Part shown: piece by piece, positions 11,861 to 24,900 of the stretch
How positions within the stretch are numbered: position 1 is the stretch's first letter
How the letters are laid out: every line of letters begins with the position of its first letter
NCBI GenBank assembly: GCA_963969595.1
Contig: OZ018411.1
Span: forward strand, 10,232,501 to 10,296,500
Source: Neckera pumila
Lineage: Eukaryota; Streptophyta; Bryopsida; Hypnales; Neckeraceae
Length of the DNA stretch: 64,000 nt
Direction of reading: 5' to 3'
Notes under the pieces: generated by a model
The model's database searches: none
What the model saw: the letters and a program-made list of their open reading frames with translations, nothing else
Told to the model about the DNA's origin: nothing
Made by a program: the position numbers and the translations under genes

Positions 11861-12300
11861 AGGTAAACCAGCCCATTGTGGTCAAACTTTGGAGTCTACC
11901 CTCATGCCATTGCTGAAAGTTTTCAATTTTTTCCCACATGAAGACAAGTGTGAGAAATAGTGAGAGCAATTGAAATTATATTTTTCAAACAAAGTATGAA
12001 TTTGTTATGGATTTTTGAAGTGATCTGTCCAAAAGAGTCAGTAGACTACCCATAACCAACAAACAATGTATCCAATATGCTCTTCTTAATCACCTAAAGT
12101 GGTCACAATAATTTCTAATGTAGAAGGTCATAAAAAGTCACTTCCCACAATGATTTACATTGAAAAAACAGGTGTTCCTAATGAGGTCACTAATCACTCC
12201 ATTGGTGTCAGGTTAGACATTGATTGTGGCCAAAAAAACTGTCATGGGGTCATTAGGTGTCCACTATGGGTCATTTGACCGCAATGGGCTGGTTCTATCT
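11861..12300. mobile_element. TIR element flanked by TA (Tc1/mariner-like MITE)
   Basis: The ends are inverted copies: left AGGTAAACCAGCCCATTGTG, right CAATGGGCTGGTTCTATCT. TA precedes (11859-11860) and follows (12301-12302) the element, as expected for a TA target duplication. It has no coding capacity. The same ends recur in the element at 17888. Confidence 0.6.
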
Positions 12301-12302
12301 TA

Positions 12303-13667
12303 CTGGGTTGAAATATTGTTCCTATCACTGGTGAGATATGTCCTGTAATTTCAACCCAAAACCTAAATTTGCCGAGAAACTTAGTTTTGGATGAAGTTCA
12401 TCTTTGGGCAAGGGAGAACGCACGGTTCATTACCTACCGACCCCTAGTGAGAAGGACTAAGGAAAGCAGCTTAATGGTAGTTAAATTGAAGAAAAGAATG
12501 TGAAGGCGATTCTTGTGGTCTCCGACCCTAAATACTCTCTTCTTCTGGCATTTTGTGTCCAGGGTATCTCTTTTTCTTCTGCCTAATGTAGGCTTCATAT
12601 CTGCCAGCAGTGTTTATTCTCTTCATGGCACCTTGAGAGTTTCAGATCCATAACCGGTTGTTGAGTTTTCAACACTCACGTGGCACCGTCCCATTGGCAA
12701 CCCATCACCATTGTCATTACAAGTTGTAACTCATAACCTTCTCTCCTTGCTTCCAACATCCTTGGATAATGAAAATCAAAGGTTGTGATTGAAAAGTGAA
12801 CAACCGATTATGTCCGATAACCTACTCGCCGCTATCGCGGCTCAAAGATACTGACAAGAATGTTACACCCAGGAAAGTTGAAGAGAATACAAAGCGATGC
12901 TTAATTGAAGAATACTGCTGAGGAAGCTTCTAAAGCTCTTGGATCTTCCCGAAGAAGCTCTTGGCTGATGATGAATATCTTGAAGAAGTCTTATTCCTTA
13001 GAGGTCTGAGAAAGCCCAATTTGGGTTGCAGCATGGTGTTTTTTTGGTGTATTTTGACATACAAGGTGCTTGAATTGACGTATCTAATAGTTACAAAAGT
13101 TTGTATTCATGTTGAGTAGGATCCAATGACACATAGAATTTTGGGTTTAGATCATTGTTGCACCTCTTACATGTCTGAGAAGTTGCAAAAGGGCAATGAA
13201 TTCTACATGTATGGTGTGGTATTTGAACATGATAAGGTTTAGATATTAAAATGACTTCCAATGTAAGATTTTAGTTATTGAATTTTTTGTCCAATAGTGT
13301 ATGTCTTGTCATATTTTAGTACATACCTTGCATTCTAAGAGCAAAATACAAGATTGTATACATAGTCCATATGAGACCATTAAGGGTTAATGTGGCTTAA
13401 ATGTGCAATAACTTTAGACTTCTCTTTCATAGACAAGGACATTATAAAGGAAGTATGCTTATTCTTAATTGTAATTTAGGCTTTGTACAAAAAATAGACC
13501 AATTTAGGACAGAGTGGGATACTATAAGATCCAAACTCTTTTTGAATTGTATAGTTTTTGAACAATGTAATCATTTCGTAGTTGAAAATTTGTCTTTTAA
13601 ATGGTAATTGAACTCTTAAGTTAACTTACATTCTTACAATCTTATTGTAAATGACGGCCTTAGATTT
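12303..13667. other. AT-rich spacer without recognised gene
   Basis: I see no conserved protein block. The sequence at 12380-12900 is less AT-rich and may derive from an old transposon, but has no readable frame. Confidence 0.35.
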
Positions 13668-14222
13668 TCTATTATACTACTAAAATCACAACGACCTCTA
13701 TAATATCACAATTCAATTTTGAATAATATTATAGAAATTCAACTGCTTTTGTAATAGCTATAGGATACTTTCTGCTATATATTATGTATTCTTTATGTGA
13801 AATATTTGAAAATCAAATGGATACTTCTAAAAAAAATTCAAAGAAACTTTACTGACAACAAAACTATAGATAAATTCCATGTCTTTTTAAAATGTGATAT
13901 TAAAGAATAAAGAAGCACCACTATTGCTAGTGTTGCTCTACATATTCAAATGTGAAGATTCTACTTACATTGTTTACTTCATTAATTTATTCTTATTGCA
14001 GTGTTTTCATCTTTGCAAAGGTTATTTTGTAAAATTATTATATAAATATTTTCTTTAATTACTTTATATTGCAATATATAAATTTTTTCAAAGAATATTG
14101 TATTAAGATGTCAATATTTTCATTTAAAGATTATACATACTTTATTTATCTACATTCTATCACATGAAAAATTGATGAAAGTAATATATTTAATGTGTAG
14201 CAAAGCAAGCGTCAATCGCTAG
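13668..14222 (+). mobile_element. non-autonomous Helitron-like element, copy 1
   Basis: It starts TC, is rich in TACTACTAAAA near the 5' end, and ends with a small hairpin (AGCG-tcaat-CGCT) running into CTAG, followed by T. TC...CTAG-T with a 3' hairpin and no inverted repeats is the Helitron pattern. It is joined head to tail with a near-identical copy. No Rep/helicase is encoded. The hairpin is shorter and nearer the end than in classic Helitrons, so the call is moderate. Confidence 0.5.
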
Positions 14223-14767
14223 TCAAACTACTAAAATCACAACAACCTCTATAATATTACAATTCAATTTTGAATAATATTATAGAAATTCAATTGCTTT
14301 TATAACAGTCGTAGGATACTTTCTACTATACATTATGTATTCTTTTTGTGAAATACTTGAAAATCAAATGGATACTTATAAAAAAAACTCAAAGAAACTT
14401 TACAAACAACAAAACTATAGATAAATTCCATGTCTTTTTAAAATGTGATATTCAAGAATAAAGAAGAACCAACCGCTAGCGTTGCTCTACATATTCAAAT
14501 GTGAAGATTCTACTTACATTGTTTACTTGATTAATTTGTTCTTATTGCAATGTTTTCATCTTTGCAAAGGTTATTTTGTAAAAATTATGATATAAAATTT
14601 TTCTTTAATTACTTTATACTGCACTATATAAATTTTTTCAAAGAATATTATATGAGGATGTCAATATTTTCATTTGAAGATTATACATACTTTGTTTATC
14701 TACATTCTATCACATGAAAAATTGATGAAAGTATTTAATACGTAGCCAAGCAAGCGTCAATCGCTAG
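14223..14767 (+). mobile_element. non-autonomous Helitron-like element, copy 2
   Basis: This copy follows copy 1 directly, so that CTAG of the first abuts TC of the second. It differs by scattered substitutions and small indels, showing that the duplication is old enough to have diverged. It has the same hairpin, CTAG end and trailing T. Confidence 0.5.
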
Positions 14768-16651
14768 TTTGCTACTGAAATGACAAGAAATGGTCATTGG
14801 TAGGTGTTGCTGCATTCATTTATTACTTTGATACTCTAGCGTTCCTTGTCACCTTTGTTGTCACTACTTTCCTTTAAACCGTCACCAAATTTCAATTTTC
14901 TTAAAATATAGAAGCCAAAGATTAACTTGGAATTTTTTCGTTCTCACCAATATACATCTACTATGAAGATGGATATGTCGTTTCTTTGCTTTCCTCATCA
15001 AAATCTATGTATAGCCAAAATTCACTAATGTTCATCTGCTTAGTGAAATTACTTTCTTCCCAAAGATCGATAGAAGTAGTCATTTCATCAAAAATTCATC
15101 CAAAATTATTCTCACTACTTAAAAATGCTAAAATACTAAAAAAAAATGCTGGAATGGACTTGTAAGGCTCATTAATTGCATCAATCTCCCTGTTGTATCA
15201 ATTATTGATTATCTGGTAAGGCCTCAGCAAAGTATAAGTGCCAGACAAAACTTTGCATTCCAAGATTTCAGCATAGCTACACTATTGTACATTACGGTGG
15301 AGGCACCCAAAACCGTCAAAATAAGGAATTAAGCATAGTTGGAGACACCTTTTGTAAAAAAATATTTTTGTAGTATTGGCGAGTGAAAATCATGAATATT
15401 AAAAAAAAAAATAGATTTTTCGGTTGTAGTAGGTAATTTCTATGATTTTTCAAAGTGTTGGCTTCCCTAGACCACTGACACTGTCCTATAGGTGTACCCT
15501 AAGCCGAAATCTGCAAAAATCAGATGTCAACGAATGAAAATTAAATATAAATCTTTCAAATGCGTCAGCAAATTAGAATTAAACATTTGCAGGACACTTT
15601 ACTGGATGCTTATGGATAGATTTGGTGACAATCTAGGATTCAAGAATGGGGGCAAAGACAGGAATGGGTGTTTCTACCTAGTATCAATTGATGTTTTGGC
15701 GGCACACCTATTTTCAACATTTTAAAAATTCATAGTTTATTAATGTGGTGTCTCAAAAATGCACATAGGAGAATTTAGAATCCTCTCTTGACTTTTAACA
15801 ATAGGGAATGCAGTTTTGAATGTGTTGTGAAAAGGTGCCTCCATTTTAGGCGATTGAATAGGCCTTGAAACTTAGGGCCAATCATAATCCCTACTTACCT
15901 ACACGCACTTGCCAAGAATGTACCTACACAAGACAACCTCCCAACAATAGGATCTAATTGCAACAAAAAATTACGCCATTTAATAGTTGGAACAATGCTC
16001 AATTGTTTATTCAGATGCAATTAGGTGTATTTACCTTAGGGATTAACATTAACTCCCCATCATCAGCTTTTGAATCTAAAAGTAGATTTTGTGGCATGCA
16101 AAACATGAAAAAATTGTATCTTTTGCAAAGGGACTATAGAGCCAAATTGCACCATTTCAAATGAAATTCTACTTTTTATCAATGAATGTAGCCTTTTTTT
16201 TGCCTAAAAAATTCTATTTCTATTTAAAATGTGGTTTAAGTCAACTGCCAATTTTCAATGGAAAATATATGAATATCCTTAAAAAGTCTTTTTTTTACCA
16301 AAGAATGAATGAATGTTTAGATGTATTGCTTCACCAAATTTTAAGTGATCGCCATCTTAGTACTTTTTTAAAAAGGAAAAAAATGCCAAAGAAGGAAGGA
16401 ATTCCCTTTGGTAAACCTTTATTATTAGTCCATCCAACTATGATAGAGGTCATATGACCTTGAATGTCATCATATAGGAACTTGAGAATTTCTTGAGGGA
16501 ATGAATGTATATTTTTTTTTTATAGGGGCTACTTCCCAATAACAACATGAAGGATGGAATTTGCCATCTAAGTCTATGAAGCTTAGATAGTTGAACAATT
16601 CCAAACAAATGCTTCATTCATGCCACTCAATTAATGAAGGGTTGGAGTTAA
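14768..16651. other. AT-rich spacer without recognised gene
   Basis: Several short frames (for example 15492-15725 and 16161-16457) have the low-complexity, AT-driven composition of non-coding DNA and no domain. Confidence 0.4.
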
Positions 16652-17575
16652 TCCCTGAAGGACCAAGGTGATTCTCCTATCAAAAACCACTCAAAACTGT
16701 CATTTCTATTGCAAAGAGAAAAGAGCTTTAAAAATTGTTTTTCTTGCATATCCAACTATAAAATCTTATGTTTGACTAGTATATGAATATGTGGAAGAAA
16801 TTTCAAAAACTTTGACCATGTAGATTGCAAGATATATGCATTTAAAGTAAAGAGAACAAGTTTTTTTGCACCTTGTTTGATTAGTTTTTTTGGCTTTGAG
16901 TCTTTTTATTTCAAATTTTTTGCACTATGGGCTTTGATTTTCTACTTATTTATGTTAATTAGTTGAGTCGAGAATCTCCCAAAAGAATTTAGGATAAAAA
17001 GAACTTCATTTTCACTCATTAAAAAATTGTTAAGTAGAGGTGGGTTCAAGATTGAAGAAAAAACTAAATTGTTAATAGCTTTTAGATGGAATTGAATCAC
17101 AATAATCCCAATGTTGAGATTGTTCTAGTAAGAAAATCCAACCTTGTCTAACAACTTTCTTTGAAAAATTCTAAAAATTGCATTGAAAAACGAATTCTAC
17201 AAGTTATTTTTTCAAGAAGATGCTTACATTGCCCAAAAAACTAAGATTGTCTATAACTTTCTCATAAATTAGTCCAAATTGAATGAAAAAAAGCTTCACA
17301 TGTAGACAAAAATATTATCTTTGGGAAAAAAATTTGAAAAAAAAACTATTTTGACTTTTTGTGATTTTTTTGGGTTGCCCACCAAACTCCAATTTTGCTT
17401 ATTGTACCATAACTTTTGCTCCCAAGCATCAATTAAAATAAAAATATATATTCACAAAGCTCTCGCAAAAATACACAACCTCAAAAAATTCCAAAAAATA
17501 TTACTAAAAATTGAAGCAGTAGGAATCTACCCGGACCCGAATTGTCTCCTGAGGGGACAAACGGTCCTTTAGGGG
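16652..17575 (-). mobile_element. TTAA-flanked TIR element (piggyBac-like, non-autonomous)
   Basis: The element is 924 bp between TTAA at 16648-16651 and TTAA at 17576-17579. Ends are degenerate inverted repeats: left TCCCTGAAGGACCAAGG, right rc CCCCTAAAGGACCGTTTG. Its interior matches, in reverse orientation, the 925-bp element at 38310, for example the shared block around TAGATTGCAAGATAT. No transposase is encoded. Confidence 0.65.
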
Positions 17576-17887
17576 TTAAGGTAGGAAGTGTAGAAACCAC
17601 CCATTTAAGAGGATATTGACTTAGAATCTCTTCTATGTGGATCTAATCATTTTTTAACAACTTTTGAAAGAAAAGAGAGATAGAGACACATCCATCACAA
17701 TTTGATTCATGATTTTTTGACTTAAATTGAAATAGCCATACAATTTTCTAAAGATTGCAACAATAGGGCGCTATTGAAGACCATAGGTACTGCCATTAAA
17801 TGTCAAAACAATTGTCCATCAATGGTGCAAATGGAGGTAAAAAATGAAGGAGTGCAAATCTTAAACTTGAACAACATGGTACATATA

Positions 17888-18047
17888 AGGTAAACTACCC
17901 CCAATTCTAGGTCAAATGGGAGCAAGCCCATTGTGGGCAAAATTATTATAGCGTTGTACATTCAAGTTCTAAAATGTACACCACCAATAAATTTCCTTCG
18001 ACAATGGGCTTGCTCCGCCATTGGGCCTAGAATGGGGGGGTTCACCT
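17888..18047. mobile_element. short TA-flanked MITE with ~50-bp inverted repeats
   Basis: Left end AGGTAAACTACCCCCAATTC and right end (reverse complement) AGGTGAACCCCCCCATTC continue as a near-perfect ~50-bp inverted repeat through AGCAAGCCCATTGT. TA lies on both sides. At 160 bp it is a typical foldback MITE, related by its ends to the element at 11861. Confidence 0.7.
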
Positions 18048-18959
18048 TAATTGCCTAGGATGAAACAAAGTGTCCCACCACTCATAACTTCACATTATTA
18101 TTTACACTAAAGTTTTGTCTACTTTCAGATCAAACTCAAAATCCCCAACCACTCATAAAACTACATAATAATAATCCCCAAATTGACACCAATTCATCAG
18201 TGGACATTTTTTCATTCCTATGATAACAATTCATGGTATAACAGTAGGAGCAATTCTTGGAGCATAGGCAAAATATAGCAACCTCAGTAACCTTACCCTT
18301 CTTCTTCATCAGTTCCATCCATAGCCACAGTAACTTACAGTCATAGCCCTTCCTCAAATCTCTCAATGGAAAACAATGCTCATCTTCCTCATCAGTTGGT
18401 TGCATTCCTTTCCCAACCAACCAACGTTCCTTTCTCGTCGAGCTTTTGGTTCTCCTTTCGGTTCCTTCCGTTCATTGCTAAGCTTAAGTTCAGGTCGAGC
18501 TGAGCAATGAGAAGCCAACAACACTGGCTGGATGCATGTAACTTACGTTAAGTCAAAGAGCATGTGAGGTGGCAAGCGCAATTCGCAGCAGGTGGGTGAC
18601 ACTTAAAAAACAATTCGTTGTGCACTTGGCAGATGTTGAAATTCGGATTTTGCACTTGTCAAATTTTAAAAAAACAGCACTTTTGCTCTGTGGGTCGGTT
18701 TGAGAATTCGGATTTGTAAGAGTTTGTGTTGTTGGTTGCATTGTTGTTCTGTTTTTTTTTGTAGTTTGGAATGGTTTTGTAATGGAGTGCCGGAGTGAGG
18801 GTGAGTGGAGGTGGTTATGGTAAGAGAGATACAGACAGGGAGGGAGAAGGATTCTTCTATCGATTCTTGTTGTGTGGGATTAGTGGTTGCTTGTTGCTCT
18901 CACTGGCTTTTCTTCCCGAATTTAGGGTTTTGCGGCTCTCGCTCCCTCCCTGCCCTGCA

Positions 18960-21900
18960 ATGCTGGCCAGACAGAGCCACGTTGTACTGTCGCGGAGAAT
19001 TTGTTGCATTCGAAGGGCGCTTTATCCAAAGAGATCGTCTTTTGCGGTTTTGAGTGGCAGGCCAGGTGTTGCTGCTGCTGCTGCCGTTACCACTGGAGCG
19101 TCTTCGTCGTCATCGTCGTCTTCGTCTTGTTGCTCCAGTTTGCGAAGCTCCACGGTTTTTGGTTGCGGGATTGGTGAAGAAGAAGTGGCATTGAGTGGCA
19201 GGAGTTTCTGGACGAGGTCCGCGAGAATGTCAGGCGAGATGGATGGAGATGAAGGCTCTGTGTCGCACAAGCACACGAATCGTCTGGCGAAAGAGCACAG
19301 CCCTTACCTTCTTCAGCATGCACACAATCCTGTGAGTGTAGCTTTGGGCTTGATGTTTTTGTGGTTTACTTATCTTTGGTTGAATTTGAAATGTGTTTTA
19401 TGTATTAGTAGTGGTATGTGTTGGTGCCTCAACGTCTGTGGCTAGTTGTGCTCAAACTCTAGTTTTGTTTTTGTTATGAGGGCTGGCCAGTTTCGCAATT
19501 TGTGTGTTTGTTACCAAAGTGAGCCCAACAACACAACTCTTTGCTTGTTGAAACTATTGTTTCTTAGCCCCTCTGATTCTGAAATTGGCTTTTTCTCTCC
19601 AAATCAGGTCTTAGGACTCCAATGGTGTGAATTGTTCAGTATGGCCTATCTTATTGCTTTATTCTAAATCCCCTCCTTGTGGCTGAATTTAGTATCTTCT
19701 ATAGTTTTTGATGTCAAAACTTTGACATTCAGTATCTTGTGTTCCATGTTGCTGCTTGCAGGTGGATTGGTACCCATGGGGTGAGGAAGCTTTTGCCAGA
19801 GCAAGAGCTGAGGACAAGCCCATTTTTCTGTCAGGTATCAAATTTCTCACGATGTATATTTTAATACCCTTGTCTATGCGATGAAAAATTTGCATGAGAT
19901 TTTGCATTTGAATGTGCAATAATTTTCTTCATGGCGTTTTTGAGGGGTAAGTTAGTGGTTATTTTACTCTCTTGGATCGGTTTGATTCTCTAATTCTTAT
20001 CTTGACCGCTGTCTGTTTTTAATATGTATAAGTATCTTATATGGAATTGAGTCCTACCCGTTGACGCTTTTGTTGCTGACACTTGTGTCTGTCTTGTGGT
20101 CCATCATCTGGGGTTTTGATTCTCAAGTCGGTTACAGCACCTGCCACTGGTACGCGTTTATTCCGACTGTTGTTTTCAGTAGTAAGATGCCTTAAACTTC
20201 GGCCAATGTTTTTGGGAGAAGAGAGAATTATAATCAGGTGAATTAAAACATTTTAGTCGTATCAATTAGTTTCATACTTCCACGTACCTGAAAAGAAGTC
20301 AAATAGTCTTGCATGCGTTGTGAGACGTAGGCAGTTCTCGGACTTTTAGCATGAATTTTTCCTGGAAGCGGCGCGAGGGGGTTCCTAAATTTTTTTAACT
20401 GTTTGCTTCAATGGATCATTTAATGAATGCTTCAAAATATACCAATAGAAAGAAGAAACCATGCCCTGACTTTTCAATGTTAAAAATATGGGTTTCATGA
20501 ATTCTTTTTGTGGGGGTCAGGTGTCATGTTATGGAGGTGGAATCATTTGAGAGTGAAGAGATTGCTAAGCTCCAGAATGATTGGTTTATCAACATCAAGG
20601 TTAGCTCATCTATCTCACCCCGTGTTCTAGGTTTAATCATGACTTGTGGTCTCTCGGCGAGCATTTACCTGGGTCTTAAGAGGATGGGCAGGCATGGTAC
20701 TAGTTTAGAGACAAAATTTGATTTGAAGTGGACATACTTGAATGAGGTGCTGGTGTTCTTTCGCAGGTTGATAGAGAAGAACGGCCTGATGTTGATAAGG
20801 TACGCTTTGTCCCGTCCTTACTTCGAGGTCATTTTGAGTAGGTGCTCTTGAAAGTATCAGTAAAACGAAATCTGTATTGCATGTCTTTTCAATTGTGGTG
20901 GGGATAGGACCTGTAGTGCAGACCTGGTATTCTATAAGACATCAAAGGCAATGAAGTCATATCCAAATTATAGAGGACCCCAGTGTACTTATAATACCAA
21001 AGGTCAATGAGACCAACTCCCGTTGAGACCCTTTTCTGTAAATCTTAATTTGTCTTCCTAAGTGGGACGACTTGCACGGCCTAGCTGTTTCTCCAACCTT
21101 ATCAAAAACTCTACTTGCTCCGTTGATTAGGGTAGGCTATTTATGAGGGTATTCATCTGCAGGGGTCTTCAAAGCATTGGGCTTAGAGGAGGACATCGTA
21201 CAGTGGGTTGGGTTTCCTCCTTTGGTACTCTATAGTATAACTTAACCTATTTTGGAGATGAGGAACAAGCAAGCGTATCAAGGGGAAATAACACTTTTTC
21301 TGAGTGGTATGATTTTTGCACACAGGTTTATATGACGTATGTACAAGCTTCTCAAGGAGGTGGAGGATGGCCCATGAGTGTATTTCTAACTCCTGAGTTA
21401 AAGCCCATCGTTGGTGGCACTTACTTTCCTCCAGACGACAAGTATGGGCGCCCTGGCTTCAAAACTGTCCTGAAGTGAGTTCCTTTTCTGTTATGTGCAA
21501 TTTTTTTGGGACGCGGGTTTACGTGGATTTTAATAAACTTCTATGTGTTGTACCTTATTTCTTCAATTCCAAACCTTTAAAGGAACAAAATTTTGCAACA
21601 TCTTGTTGCTGATCCATAATTCTGGATACGAGGGTTGTCTATAGGCACTTGTCCTGAGCACTGTTCCGGCAACTTTATAACAGTTGCTGGCTTCATAATA
21701 CAGACTATGGACTTTTGATGTCTTAAATGTTCATCTAAATTTAAATTTTTTTCAGACGTGTAAAGGAGGTATGGGAGTCCAAGAAGGAGTTGTTGCGAGA
21801 AACAGGAAAGCAGGTTGTGCAACAATTAGCTGAAGCTACTGCTGCTGTGGCCCCTACTCCAGAGCTCACTGAGAGCGGTGTTCCTGCGCAAGCTGTTTCA

Positions 21901-24900
21901 CTTTGTGCTATTCAGGTCCTTTCCTGCTTCTCCTTAAGAACCCATCTATTCTACGTCTGGGTCAGTTTCTTAAATAATTTTAAGCGAAATTTGAAGCATT
22001 TCCAAAGTTTGTTAAATTTGTAGACCATTATCCGAAAATCAAAGAAAAATTTATTTGAAGGTTTTTAGTTCTTTGTGAAATCTGAAATGCCAGAATTAGA
22101 AATTTTCCCAATTACTTGTAATTTTAAAAATTACATTTCGTGCTATCTGAATTTTAGAAATAAATTTCTTAACTCATAAGTGTTGAAACTGACTTAGCGG
22201 TACGGTATCCGCACCTTGTGTCTGAGATCTTACCCTAAATTGAGACTTGGAGAAAGCAAGACTGGGACCATCTACAGATGCAAGCTACGGACACTTTATG
22301 AGTCACGTAGAATCATATTTAACAATTTTAGGAGGGTGGTTTTGGAGAGATCGCTTTGGAGGTGTGGAGAGATTTGGGTTCAAGAGCCAAATCTGTTGAG
22401 ATCAAAATTTAATCCCTCCGTATGAATATCTTGTGCAACTTCACGGTGGAAGGTTGTAGATCACTATAAGGGTCACTAGTCAGCCCAGATCAGTGACTAT
22501 CAATCAATTTAGCCGGGTCATGCTTACATCACTTGCTAATAGATTGAGTTGTTGATAACAGCGTTCAATATAGGAAACAGGATGGGGTCCCTAATGGTTT
22601 GAGTGTTTATTCTTAGAGGCTCCATGTTCAAAATGCAATTCAGAATGTTTATATGACGTAAGTTTTGACTTACATTCTTAAAAAGCATGCTTGGCTTCAC
22701 CCTGGGTTGCAGAACCGTGCGCATTCTTCAGTATATACGTTGGACGTCCAGTATGTTATATACCTTTCTGATGAAGAGGGAGTCTGTGATGTGGCTGCAG
22801 CTTTCCAAGGGATTCGACGCTAAATTGGGGGGCTTTGGAGGAGCTCCCAAGTTTCCTCGGCCCGTCGAGGTAGCTCTTATGATGAGAAACTACAAGCGTT
22901 TGGAGCAGCAAGGCAAAGACTCTGCTGCTACCCGAGCACTTGAAATGGCTCTGTTCAGTCTGCAATGCATGGCAAACGGTGGCATGCATGATCACGTTGG
23001 GGGTGGATTCCATCGTTACAGTGTGGATGAGTACTGGCATGGTATGTCAACGCCTCCCGAAAGGACCTCGGGCTTGCGAACTAAATGTGGACGCGTTGTA
23101 ATTTTTGGCATCTATGACTCCGATGAAGTTTGTTGTAGAAGAGGAAATGCGACATCTAGTGATGAGAAATCATCCTTACCGTCAAAGTTGATAATGTATT
23201 TTGAATTTTTTTGAGAACCAATTTAGAAGCATCAAAGTTTGAATAATTATAAAAGGTTCCCATCAAAATTTTAAATTTCCGTTTTCAAGAGTTGAATTTT
23301 AACATGATTAGTTATAATTAAATTTTCAGTGGATGGTAAAATGGATGGAAGTTAATGTCAAGAATATCAAAACTTTTCTCATACACTGTATTTTCTAACA
23401 TTGATCAATTTGCAATGGTCCTTTAGGGGTTAAAAGATGGTTACTCACTTGTGAAAAGTTTTGATTACATTGATCTAGATTCTAAATGTCTCATTTTTAG
23501 GTAATGTGATTGCTATTTGAATTCAAAATTATTATTATTTGGTTGAATGATGAACATTCGTCATGTCATGGCTTCTGAAGATACATTGCAACCATATTAT
23601 GTTTGCATGGTCTCTTAGAGGGTTAAAATGTCATCTATGTGTCTATAATGCCGTAAGTTGGTTCAGTTTGTCTTCACAAGTGTTTATGAAGGTGATCAAG
23701 GTTGTGTGTCTAGAAAGTGGACTGCAGGCTTCCATATCCTTATATTGGGAGATAGGCTGTTATGTTCAGTACTACTTTGACCACGATTCATGGGGTCTTG
23801 CAATTTGTTTACAGTGCCCCACTTTGAGAAGATGCTATACGATCAAGCCCAGCTCGTGAACGTTTATTTGGATGCTTTCGCTGCTGTGAAGGATCATTCG
23901 TACTCGTATGTGGCTCGGGATGTGCTGGACTACCTTATTCGTGACATGACCCATCCCGAAGGAGGAATTTACTCTGCTGAAGACGCAGATAGTGCTGAGT
24001 CTACAAGTTCTACTAAGAAGAAAGAGGGTCTCTTCTACATCTGGACTTTGCAGGAGGTCAGTTTTATCTTGACCTACACGTTGAGACTTGCATCCATCTG
24101 CAGGTATTGGCCAATGTACTTGGCTGTTCATATTGGAAGGAATGCACGAATGTAATTGTAATTATTAAACAACTTAATTGGGATGTTGACAATGTCGGTG
24201 TTTTCAATCATATAGCGTGTTTCAGGAAGTTTAGGCAACATCTTAAAGAGATCTTCTAGATTCCCCTAAGATCATACAGAGCCCTCCCTTGGTTCATTCG
24301 GAGGCCTCCCTATTTATCATGAACAGGTCTGTATATGATTATAAGGAGACCTGTATTGAATTTTGAGGAGGATTCTCTTATTACGCTGTCGAAGAGTTCC
24401 TGAGACAGCCTGATTTTAAATTCACTGTTCAGTCAGTGTCCATGGACTTTCACTGCTTTAAGAATCTGTTTTTCATCGTTGAAAAATGTACGATTTGCAG
24501 TTAGCTTTTCGTTTTTCAGGATTCTGTTTATGGTATTCCTATGGTTGCTATGCATGTGATTATTGTGCCTCTGTAAACTTGAGGACCACTAAGTCCTGTG
24601 GTCTTTTTTCAGTCCGCAATTTGAACTTCAGACGCGTAATTCGGACCATGTTTCTGAAGTGCAGATTGAAGAGGTACTCGGCAAGGACAGAGCTCAAATG
24701 TTCATTGCATACTACTACGCGAAAGCTGAGGGAAACTGCGACCTTTCGAGAATGAGTGACCCCCATGGAGAATTTGGGGGTAAGAACGTGCTCATCAAAC
24801 GGCCGACGGTGGATGTAGCAACCAAGTTTGGGAAAACACCTGAAGAGATTGCTCAGTACCTGGGTCAGTGCAGGACTCAGCTCCATGCTTTCCGAGCCTT

